Shown here one piece after another: positions 46,158-57,811 of a stretch of 64,000 nt of DNA; the stretch's first letter is position 1; each line of letters begins with the position of its first letter. The translations under genes were made by a program, and so were the position numbers. The stretch spans positions 682,001 through 746,000 of the forward strand of contig NC_064552.1 in the NCBI RefSeq assembly GCF_023856365.1, given 5' to 3'. The notes beneath the pieces were generated by a model that was given only the letters and a program-made list of their open reading frames with translations, searched no databases and had not been told where the DNA came from. The DNA comes from Brienomyrus brachyistius (taxonomy: Eukaryota > Chordata > Actinopteri > Osteoglossiformes > Mormyridae).

Positions 46158-49100
46158 GGTGAGTGTGTGTGTGTGTGTGGGGTGAGTGTGTGGGTTGGGT
46201 AGGGTGGGGCTTGCTAATCCCCAACCTGTCTACAGGAATTTCCAGGTGACAAAGTGGTCAGATGACACGACATCCGTGTGGCTTTAGTCCGTTCATCTGT
46301 ATGTTCCTCTGTCCCTCCGTTTGTCCAACTGTCGGGACCTTCTGGGCCTCCTCAGTGCTGTTAGGGTGGCAGAATGTGCTCCTTTCTTCTGTCCATCCTC
46401 TGCTTACAGCGTCTCCTGGGGTCTCCTCAGTGCTGTTAGGGTGGCAGAATGTGCTCCTTTCTTCTGTCCATCCTCTGCTTACAGTGTCTCCTGGGGTCTC
46501 CTCTGTGCTGTCGGGCCTGCAGAATGTGCTCCTTTGTCCTGTCTGTCCTTCGTGTACAGCGTCTCCTGGGGTCTCCTCAGTGCTGTTAGGGTGGCAGAAT
46601 GTGCTCCTTTCTTCTGTCCATCCTCTGCTTACAGTGTCTCCTGGGGTCTCCTCTGTGCTGTCGGGCCTGCAGAATGTGCTCCTTTGTCCTGTCTGTCCTT
46701 CGTGTACAGCGTCTCCTGGGGTCTCCTCTGTGCTGTCGGGCCTGCAGAATGTGCTCCTTTGTCCTGTCTGTCCTTCGTGTACAGCGTCTCCTGGGGTCTC
46801 CTCTGTGCTGTCGGGCCTGCAGAATGTGCTCCTTTGTCCTGTCTGTCCTTCGTGTACAGCGTCTCCTGGGGTCTCCTCTGTGCTGTCGGGCCTGCAGAAT
46901 GTGCTCCTTTGTCCTGTCTGTCCTTCGTGTACAGCGTCTCCTGGGGTCTCCTCTGTGCTGTCGGGCCTGCAGAATGTGCTCCTTTGTCCTGTCTGTCCTT
47001 CGTGTACACTGACTTGGGCAGCTGGGAATAGCTGCACATTACCTCCACCTTTCTTGCCTGTAGTGTGAAATGTGCCCAGAAGAGGGCGAGCTGCCAGTCG
47101 TGCTCACATTTCAGCATGCGGCCCCTGGGATGAGGATTAGCTGAGCCCACAGCACTGTCACTTTGCAGGGGTGGGGGTTGCCATTGTTTTTTTTTTTTTT
47201 TTTTGCGGGGTTGGGGGTGTCTGTCTGAAACTAATACAGCATGATACTCTCCTGCACTGTAAACTGTTCAAAGCCTCAATTGTTGGGCTTCCTTATGTGT
47301 GTCTTTGGGCTCTCAGAGCTCCTGTTAGGGTGCAGGGGTTAGTTTGGGGGTGTGTATGGTTCGAATTTTCATGGGAACAGTTTAGGGACAGCTCCCCCCC
47401 ACCCATGCGGGGAAAAGTGCTGAATACAGGGTGTGCTAAGTCAGCCAAAGACTCTCCATGCTTCTCCCGGGTCTGTGAACTGCGTGCTGTGTGATTGCTG
47501 CTCTGATGGGGCTGGGGGGAGAGGGCTGTGCCTTTTCTTCCTCTCTGAAAAAGAGTGGAGTGGGGGGTGTGACTCTGGGAAGGACTTGGAACAATAGTGC
47601 ATTGTGGACTGAGGATCCACTGTCTCCCGCTGCAATGGTGAAGAGGCTTTTCTCCTGACATTTCAGAGACAGTACTTCAGCTTTGGGCTTATAGCACAGC
47701 AAGAACACCCGCAACTCTCCCCATGCGACACAAGATCGCATTCGCACCTGCAGCTGCTGGGAGTTGCATCTTGCTGCTGCAGCAGCTGCTCTGGCATGCG
47801 GGACCTTTAAGAAATTCTCAGGCTCTGACAGGGAGGAGATCAGCCCCTCCTCCCTTTCATTAGTAGGGGAAAGGCCAGAGTCTATGTTCTTGGCCAGTCA
47901 CAGCCTGTCTAGGTGGAAATCCCTCATCATGTGACCCAGCTCATGGGCCCTAGGGGGACAGGAGGCGGGGCGTGGGAGGTGCTGGTGCGGGAGCTTGTGT
48001 GTCCGGGGGATATCTCAGAGCAGAGGGCAGTCCCAGCGAGGCATTCCCACGGAAAGCATGCCTCACAGGGTACGGCGGCACCGTGCAACTACGGGAGCCC
48101 GAGTGAGAGCTGAGCGCCGCCTCAGCGAGCGGTCATGAAGAACCGCGCTGCCACTGGTGCCAGGCAGGGGCTGTGCCCCCCCAGGCAGACCAAGAGCCGG
48201 GAGGAGCTCCGATCAGACGAGTGGAGCGCCGGAGCAGAGGAGGGCGGGCGACTGCAGATTCGTCCCCGGAGGGAACAGGAGGTGCATGGCTTCTGGGAGT
48301 ATGAGGACAGCGACCAAAGCCCCTACCACTGGTACAGGAGTCACCTGCGAGATGGCTGCGAGCGTTCGGGGCATCCCCGCTACACCAACATGGACCAGGA
48401 CCGTCACGAACACAAAAACCGCGTTCGTTTGCAGACCTACGACCGCATGGACACAGACTCGGAGAAGAAGTTTGACCGTACTGGTAGGAGCTGTTACAAC
48501 CACAATGAAGGAGGACGTTGTGATTCCATCGACAAGGACCGTTACGACCGCACTAACATGGAGTATGAAGACAGGGAGCGATATGACTGCTTTAAAAGGG
48601 ACCGCTATAATGGCACTGGAAAGGATTGTTCAGATTGCAACGAGAGGAACCGTTATGACCGCCGAGATGAGGGACGGTTTGACCGCACTGACAGGGAACG
48701 TTATGACCGCCGAGATGAAGGAAGGTTTGACCGCACTGACAGGGACCATTATGACCGCCGAGATGAAGGAAGGTTTGACCGCACTAACAGGGACCCTTAT
48801 GACCGCCGAGATGAGGGGCGGTTTGACCGCACAGACAGGGACCATTATGACCACCAAGAAGAGGGGCAGTTCCACCGCACAGACAGGGACCCTTATGACC
48901 GCCGAGATGAGGGGCAGTTCAACCGCACTGATAGGGACCGTTATGACCGCCGAGATGAGGGGCGGTTCAACCGCACTGACAGTGACCGTTATGACCGCCG
49001 AGATGAGGGGCGGTTTGAAGCCACTGACAGGGACCGTTATGACCGCCGAGATGAGGGACGGTTCGACCGCACTGACAGGGACCATTCTGACCGCCGAGAT

Positions 49101-52100
49101 GAGGGGCGGTTTGACCGCACTGACAGGGACCGTTATGACCGGCGAGATGAGGGGCGGTTTGACCGCACGGACAGGGACCGTTATGACCGCCGAGATGAGG
49201 GGCGGTTTGAAGACACTGACGGGGACCGTTATGACCGCAGAGATGAGGAGCGGTTTGAAGGCACTGACAGGGACCGTTATGACCGCCGAGATGAGGGACG
49301 GTTCGACCGCACTGACAGGGACCATTCTGACCGCCGAGATGAGGGGCGGTTTGACCGCACGGACAGGGACCGCTATGACCGCCGAGATGAGGGGCGGTTT
49401 GAAGACACTGACGGGGACCGTTATGACCGCCGAGATGAGGGGCGGTTTGAAGGCACTGACAGGGACCGTTATGACCGCCGAGATGAGGGGCGGTTTGACC
49501 GCACTGACAGGGACCGTTGCTACTATTCAGACACTGAGCAGTTTGACCAGAGAGGATATGTGCATGGAGACTATAGTTGGGGATACCGGCCTTTTCTGGG
49601 TCCCAGGTCTGATCCAGATGCAACTGATGGTTCTAACGGCTGCCTGGAAAGGAGCATAAGGAGAGGGCGGTCCTACGAGGACCCATTACCTCTCAACCGT
49701 GATGACCCCAGTGTGGGCCAAGGGCTTGGCCGGCTGAACCCCAATCCGGAGAACCCATTCTGGAACCAAAATGCACTGTTTACCAGCTCCCTGGACCGGA
49801 ACAGTGTGTGCAGGAAGTCAGCCCCGGTGTCCCTGAGGAGACAGAAGTTTGTGGTCAGCAGACTACAGCCGAAGCAAGGTGAAGCCTGTAGCTCCACGCT
49901 GGGTGGGGGGGTGTCGTTTGAGGATCCATGTGGTTTCTGTGATTCTGCTGGAAGGTGACCTCCCATGCCGTGACGAGGCTGACCGGTCAGGCTGGTTTGG
50001 TGGGTTTGGTATCATTCTGCCCAGGCGTGTGTCTCTCCTGTGTTTATGCTTCGCTACAAACAGCTCATGGTTTATCTGAGTACGCCAGGCACCAGGCAAG
50101 CTGGTATCCATCATGTCAGGACCCACAGGCCCCTGCTCAGGCCACTACAGCCAGGCAGAACATGAACAAAGTACTTACAGAGCTCCACTTGTGTTGTGTT
50201 GTGCGGGTTACAGTGCCGGTGTGTTTGTGCTCGTGCAGGTTGTGGTGGTGGTGGGGGTTTACATTTTGGAGTCTCACATATTTCCCTCCCCCCAGTCTGT
50301 GCTGAAGTATTTGTGGGACAGAGAGAGTGACTGCATTCCTGTGCAACACAGACACAGAAAGAGGGCTGTCGACCAAAACGCCAGACCTGTTAATAATTTA
50401 ATCCGCCAGTCTGCAAGGGGCCAGTCTACATGCCCCCAGCCCAGTATGCGGTGCCGCTGTTGGCTGAGCATGAGTGATTCAGGGTAACTTCAGGCTTTCT
50501 CTCTACCTGCTTGCTGTTTTTTACTCTCTTTCTTTCCTTAACACACACAGCTCTCTGTGACGTTAATGTCATTGTGACTTTGTGGATTTGAAATGCCTGG
50601 CATGCCTGCCGTTTCAGGGCCTTGGTTGAGTGATTCATCCCCTGCTTCTACGCACGCACAGCTACCACAACCTGAGCGTGTCACACAGGGCACTGCCACA
50701 CTAATCCAGTGAGGCCTGGTGAGACCACAGGCCTCGGCGGGGGACAGACGGGGTCAGGCCTGTGCTCCAGGAGGGGATTAGTGCATGTAGGTCAGGGCCA
50801 CACGCACGTGCGCGCACACACACACACACACACACTGCGTTACTCATAAGCACACCGCCAGTCACACACTGCAGCTTTACTCTTCATTACATTATTTCAG
50901 AAGCCTGTCAGAAGTTTGTCCTGTCCATGTTTTCCGATCTTCCTCTTGTTGTGCTTTGCCCATGTTGTCTTCCTCATCACCCACTAATCCCATCCACACA
51001 CCTCTCTGACCCTCCAGCGACTGGCCGAAGCGGGGGCCTCTTTCTCAGCTGCAGCCAGAGGCAGCGGATGTTCTGACTGCTCTGATGTGTGGGTCGAGCT
51101 TTAAGGCACGTAGCAGGGTGAGGGTTCTCAAGGAGCTGGGACAGAAACCCTGCTTTCGGTGAGATTACAAAGCCCCACACCGTGCGAGGGTGCGGGTCTA
51201 ATCGGCTTTCAGGCCAGGGGTGTGGTAGGGCAGAAGGGGGCGGCATTCCAGTGCCTGTCGTCAAGGTGAATTCTGTTTTTCTTTCCATCCTGATCACTAA
51301 GTTTCACTCGGAACTGGTTCCTTACGACACACCCCCCCCCCCAACAGGACCTTTCTCAGGAAGTGGGTGGGGCTGACTGTACCTTTTCCCAGGTGTGACA
51401 AACATGACATGCTTAAGCTGTTCTGCGTTCTTTATCACTCTGAAGTTTGATCTGTCTAATCTCACCTCACAAGGAACAGTTGGGTCCAAAGTCTACTGTC
51501 CCAGCCAGAGAGCCTGAAACATGACTGGCCTTAATCGAGCTTCTAGTCTGCTCCCTGCTCTGCATGACCCTGCTGACCCTCTGTCTTCCCAGCAGGGGGA
51601 TCCGGACCCCACTCCTCACTCATAGATTTTACTCAGAGGCTTAGGTGGTGCTGCTCCTCCATCAGTATGAGCCAGTGACCTGCCTACCAGGTCTTTGTAG
51701 GGACAGAATGCTGAGGGAGGGAGGGAGTGAGAGGGGCAGTGAGGCTGCCTCTTCGGGGGTGAGGTGGCGTGAGGGAGTGAGAGGGGCAGTGAGGCTGCCT
51801 CTTCGGGGGTGAGGTGGCGTGAGGGAGTGAGAGGGGCAGTGAGGCTGCCTCTCCGGGGGTGAGGTGGCGTGAGGGAGTGAGAGGGGCAGTGAGGCTGCCT
51901 CTCTGGGGGTGAGGTGGCGTGAGGGAGTGAGAGGGGCAGTGAGGCTGCCTCTCCGGGGGTGAGGTGGCGTGAGGGAGTGAGAGGGGCAGTCAGGCTGCCT
52001 CTCTGGGGGTGAGGTGGCGTGAGGGAGCGAGAGGGGCAGTGAGGCTGCCTCTCCGGGGGTGAGGTGGCGTGAGGCTGCCTCTCCGGGGGTGAGGTGGCGT

Positions 52101-53374
52101 GAGGCTGCCTCTCCGGGGGTGAGGTGGCGTGAGGGAGTGAGAGGGGCAGTGAGGCTGCCTCTCCGGGGGTGAGGTGGCGTGAGGGAGTGAGAGGGGCAGT
52201 GAGGCTGCCTCTCCGGGGGTGAGGTGGCGTGAGGGAGTGAGAGGGGCAGTGAGGCTGCCTCTCCGGGGGTGAGGTGGCGTGAGGGAGTGAGAGGGGCAGT
52301 GAGGCTGCCTCTCTGGGGGTGAGGTGGCGTGAGGGAGCGAGAGGGGCAGTGAGGCTGCCTCTCCGGGGGTGAGGTGGCTGCAGCATAAGGTGCTCTGTTG
52401 TCATGCTTTTGGGATGTACTTTCATTTACATTTTACATATGTTTTTACAAGTATTTTTACAGTAACAAGTGTAAGCAGTTTTGAAGCAAGAGCTTCATGT
52501 CTTCAACAAAGCAAGAACCTAATCTATTCAGTAACCAAATTTCCCCACAGAAACCTGTTATTTTGACATTGTGGGACCATTTTTTCAGTCCCCACAAAGG
52601 GAAATTCAGTCTTTTAAAATCTGTGCGTGTGTGCGTGGGTGCTTGCTCCGTCCTGCCCTTATCATAAGGCAGGTTTGTTGTGAAAAAGGAGTGGCCCCAC
52701 CCCCCCAGCCCCTGGGAGTAACCCTGTTGCCATGACGACCAGTCCTGCACTCTTTGCCTCAGAGTTAACCCTATTTGACACCACAGAGTGGAAACCAGTT
52801 TAGATCAGTGTGTGCTGGGTCTGTGGAGAATGTGTTTGAGTGCTCTGCTGTGGGGGGAGAGATCGTTTGGGGTTGTCCTCCATCCCAGCACCAGGTAAAA
52901 GCACTCGTGCAGGGGTGTCGTATACCCCTCCCCTGTTCATGAGAAGCCTGTCTCTCTGCCACCATCTTTGTATCTCTAATGTCATCTGCAGGGTTGGGTA
53001 TGTAACCTGGATAGACGACCAGGAGGTATAAGCATGTGGCATGTGAGCCACAGCGACTTCAGAAGCATCTGCTTCTCTGTCTGTCTGCCTACCTGTCTGT
53101 CTGTCTGCCTACCTGTCTGTCTGTCTGCCTACCTGTCTGTCTCTGTGTCTCTCTGTTTGTGTCTCTGTGTCTCTCTGTTTGTGTCTCTGTGTCTCTCTGT
53201 TTGTGTCTGTCTGCCTCTGGGTCTGTTTGTCTCTGTCTGCCTGCCTACCTGTCTGTCTCTGTGTCTCTCTGTGTCTCTGGGTCGGTCTCTTTCTCTCTCT
53301 GTGTCTGGGTCTGTTTGTGTCTGTCTTTCTGTCTGTTTTTGCCTGTCTCTGTGTTTGGCTCTGTGTCTGTCTGT

Positions 53375-53407
<33 letters not shown>

Positions 53408-53415
53408 TGTCTGCC

Positions 53416-53458
<43 letters not shown>

Positions 53459-56400
53459 GTCTGCCTGTCTGTCTCTGGATCTGTTTGTCTGTTTCGCTGT
53501 CTATCTGGCTCTCTCTGTCTCTGTCTGTATCTCTCTTTCTCTGCCTGTCTCTGGGTCTGTCTGTGTGTGTGTGTGTGTGCGTCTGTCTGGCTCTCTGCCT
53601 TCTTTTTGCTTTCTGTCTGCATGTAAATCTTTATTGTCCCATTTTAAATAGCCTCTGTGTTTCATACTGTTTTTTGCCAGCATTCCTGTAATCGGTGACT
53701 CCGCCCCTTCACTCCCTGGTTTCCCCAGAGATCGCTCTAATACGCTAGGGAGCAGTGCGCTACATGTTAATGAAAAGGTCTTTAGGTCCTCAATGGAATT
53801 TTTCATTGTTGGGGAGGGGGCGCTTGCGAGGGCAGGCAGAGTGCCTCTGAAAGATCCATGCAGAGGACTTCGCTGCTAAGGAGTTGGATGCAAAAATGGC
53901 AGCAAATGAGTCTGTCCCCACAGAGACTAATGCTCCCAGTGCTTCTAGTGATCCCAGTAGCTGAGTACTCCCACTCCCATTACTTCCAGTGGCTGAAACT
54001 CTGGTCCAGGCTTTGGCTCTCTTTCCCTTCTCTCTGCCCAGTCAGCCATGGCCAAGGCTGGCCTCTCGACGCCATTGGGATGTTAATGAGTGCCGGGGGG
54101 GGGGGCGGGGTCCCTCCCCTCCCCTCCCCTCCCCTCCCCTCACACACTTACTGATCATGCTTCCCTAACCAGTCTTACAGGTCTTCACTGTGCCTCAGTT
54201 TGGTCTATTTGTCTGACCCCCCCCACTTCGGGTCTGTAATGAAAGTACCAGCTGTCAGCTGTAACACGGTGTTTGTGTGGCCAGGGGGTTTGGGGGCGCC
54301 AAGCTTTCGCTGGGGGTCTTTCCCCCTCACTACCCCTATGTTTGCGTCCTTACTGGTGCTGTTTCTTTACTGCCTCAGTGATCAGCAAATGTACTCACAA
54401 GCCACTTACTAGGTTTCATTACGTATTTTGACTTAAAGACAAATAATGGGAGACGTCGGCCTGTTGGCAGCTTTTTGATGTTTCTTCCTCTTGGTTCGGA
54501 GCCTGTGCCACCTGTGTTTTACGCTCTGGGTGAGTTCAGCAGGCAGCCTGACTGCATTTATGGGCACCTCAGTCACCCGGGTGTGCGGAGGAGGCACTGC
54601 GGGTCATGTGACTGACCTGAGATGGCAGTGCCCCTCGACCTGTGGCACTGGCAAGTCTGCTGAGGGTCTCTGCTCCTGCTGCTCCTGCTGCTCCTGCTGC
54701 CTAGGTGCCTCCCTGCCTTTGCTTCTGTTTTCTCAGTCTGGTTCTGGCTGCTCTGTGGTCTCATGAAGAAATTTCTATCTTGCTGCTCTGACCTTAGCAG
54801 GAGAGCAGAGGTCGGTGTGAGCTGCGCTGGCTGCTCTGATCTGCAGCAGGTTCAGTTTGAAGTGCTGTTAGCGGTGCGCAGTGTGTCCTGCGAGCAGAGG
54901 TCGGTGTGAGCTGTGGATGCTTTCAGCCCACAGAGACAAACAGCTTTTCATTTCCTTGACTTTTGCTTTTCCTGAACTTCTGAGGGCTGTGCAAACACAG
55001 GATGTGGCCTCAGGAATCTTGACGCCTGAGCAGACGACGTGGGGGGGTCACACACAGGGAAGCGCTTGGCAGAGGGGGGGATCCAGATGACAATACAGCT
55101 GAGGGAGGGCAGGCCGTATTAAATAGTATATCAGTGCAGGTACGATTACTCTGCTGGTAGTGAGATATGGTTGGCTGTATTTAGAGGGTTCTGGTCAGTG
55201 TCGGATTTACAGGCAGTGCAGAGTGACAGGGTGTGTGTCTCACACTGTCAGCCCCCAGAGTGTCACTGGCAGTGAGATATGGCTGGCTGTATTTAGAGGG
55301 TTCTGGTCAGTGCCAGATTTACAGGCAGTGCAGAGTGACAGGGTGTGTCTCGCACTGTCAGCCCCCAGAGTGTCACTGGCAGTGAGATATGGCTGGCTGT
55401 ATTTAGAGGGTTCTGGTCAGTGCCGGATTTACAGGCAGTGCAGAGTGACAGGGTGTGTGTCTCGCACTGTCAGCCCCCAGAGTGTCACTGGCAGTGAGAT
55501 ATGGCTGGCTGTATTTAGAGGGTTCTGGTCAGTGCCGGATTTACAGGCAGTGCAGAGTGACAGGGTGTGTGTCTCATACTGTCAGCCCCCAGAGGGTCAC
55601 TGCACACGGGAAATACGGCTGCATGGTATCACATTCCCTTGAAATATAAAACAAAAAAAGAAGGTGAAATCTACTCACAATTAAACTACGGCCAAACAAA
55701 TTATTTTCAAGCAGCCTGTCGTGTTTGTTATTGGTGTTGCTGTGAGTTTTGGCGCCGACAGATGTGATGTGATTACAGGGCTTTAGATGAGAGGCGTATT
55801 GTGACGGCCAAACGTCGGTAAGCTGTGTAAATGCAGTCATGTTTAATGAACGTGTCAGACTTTACACGCAAGGTACCGCCGCACCACTGACATCTTTCTA
55901 CCTTGTGTAACCACAATATCTCCTCTTTTAAAAGGTTGTGGCTGCTGAGCTGCTCCTTTCTTCCACGGCACTTCAGCACTTGCCGCTTCCATGATTTACC
56001 AAAACAGTAGTATGTGGTGTCATCTGCTAATAAAGTGTAATGAGCATAAAGATTCGCCGAATTCATCCAGATGACTGAGTTCTGGCTGTGTGGCTTCCAG
56101 CCAATGGCTGCTCACTTGGAAACCTGAACATATCAGGCCAGCAGCCTGTGTCCTGGGCGTCCTCACTGGGGGGGCATAAAGGCTCCACCGCTCTGACAGG
56201 GCAGTAACTTGTGAGTTTGGGGAGGGGGGGTGTCACAGACGCCTGTCCAAATGGGGGGGATCAAACACATGCCTCTGCTTTCCTGTTTCCTGTTTTGATT
56301 TAAATGGAACTCAAGCCATTCAGTCAGTATGTTTACATGCACAGCTACAGTTATAGCCCGACTACGCCATTTAATAGGACTACTGTCCTTGTCCTGGTAT

Positions 56401-57778
56401 ACGTGCATGGGTATACTGGTATACTGAGTGATCTTCTGGAAAAGGTCTTCTGGAAAAGGGCCTTTGGACGTTTGTGGGCCTTTTGCTGTCCTTTGCAGGT
56501 CTTCACAGGCCTTTGCTGTCCTTTGCGGGTCTTCACAGGCCTTTTGCTGTCCTTTGCGGGTCTTCACAGGCCTTTTGCTGTCCTTTGCGGGTCTTCACAG
56601 GCCTTTTGCTGTCCTTTGCGGGTCTTCGCTGGCCTTTTGCTGTCCTTTGCGGGTCTTCGCTGGCCTTTTGCTGTCCTTTGCGGGTCTTGGCTGGCCTTTT
56701 GCTGTCCTTTGCGGGTCTTGGCTGGCCTTTTGCTGTCCTTTGCGGGTCTTGGCTGGCCTTTTGCTGTCCTTTGCGGGTCTTGGCTGGCCTTTTGCTGTCC
56801 TTTGCGGGTCTTGGCTGGCCTTTTGCTGTCCTTTGCGGGTCTTGGCTGGCCTTTTGCTGTCCTTTGCGGGTCTTGGCTGGCCTTTTGCTGTCCTTTGCGG
56901 GTCTTCACAGGCCTTTTGCTGTCCTTTGCGGGTCTTGGCTGGCCTTTTGCTGTCCTTTGCGGGTCTTCGCTGGCCTTTTGCTGTCCTTTGCGGGTCTTCG
57001 CAGGCCTTTTGCTGTCCTTTGCGGGTCTTCGCAGGCCTTTTGCTGTCCTTTGCGGGTCTTCACAGGCCTTTGTGGACGTTTGTGGGTCTTGGCTGGCCTT
57101 CATCGGCCTTGGCCCGGCTGGAGAGTCTCCACATGGGGTACAGCTGGGCTTTTGTTTGTTCCACTGAGCCCATGGTGTTCTCAGAATATGGGCTGATGGA
57201 GGTAATGAGACAATGGCTCGGAGTCTTCTAGCCACAGTGCTCAGGGTGTCTGGTGCACACAAGTGTCACCGGCAGCCGTCTTTCCTCATCAACTATGTGC
57301 TGCCCACCCCCCCACCTGTCAGGGGGCCACTGTGCCTTGGGTCGGCTTTCCCAGACGGCCGTGGGGAGGGTGCTGGGCGAGACCCCCAGATTGAGGATTT
57401 AGCATCTGACGCCCCCCCCTCCCCCCATTTGCTCCCTCCCCTCAGAGATGACGCTGCTGTCTGCTCAGCCCCCAAATCCGGAGGGCCCCTCCACGGCAGC
57501 TGTCACCGAAGACCGAGAGCAGAGGCTGCTGGAGAAGAGATCCAAGGTCATCGAGGAGCTTCTGCAGACAGAGAAGGACTACATCAAGGACCTGCAGATG
57601 TGTGTGAAGGAGATTTTCCAGCCCTTGCAACAAAAACAGGTGCTGGACTTTGATTTGGATAAGGAGTGGCTGTCCTGTCTGCCTGTCTGTCAGTCTGCCT
57701 GCCTGTCAGTCTGCCTGCCTGTCAGTCTGCCTGCCTGTCAGTCTGTCTGCCTGCCTGTCAGTCTGCCTGCCTGTCAGT

Positions 57779-57811
<33 letters not shown>

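Larger units (their letters stand above)
44904..47879. other. First part of DNMBP intron 3
   Basis: No exon recognised besides repeats: the 40-bp array, a poly(C) tract at 45951-45967, (GT)n, a 75-bp array and a poly(T) tract at 47188-47204. Confidence 0.5.
49959..57445. other. Second part of DNMBP intron 3, downstream of the alternative exon
   Basis: No further coding exon recognised. Contains a 50-bp array at 51717, CTGT-rich DNA at 53075, (CCCCT)n at 54112-54140, a 112-bp array at 55150 and a 31-bp array at 56490. Confidence 0.5.

Noticed and set aside
46258..47068. ORFs of about 260 codons on both strands
   Set aside because: By-product of a 75-bp array with a 25-codon period; no domain, and open on both strands.
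53034..53691. Cys/Leu-rich ORFs of about 200 codons
   Set aside because: Low-complexity CTGT/CTGC DNA; the same kind of translation appears in all three frames.
56304..57262. ORFs of 230-290 codons on both strands
   Set aside because: The 31-bp minisatellite lacks stops in every frame; translations are monotonous repeats unlike any known protein.
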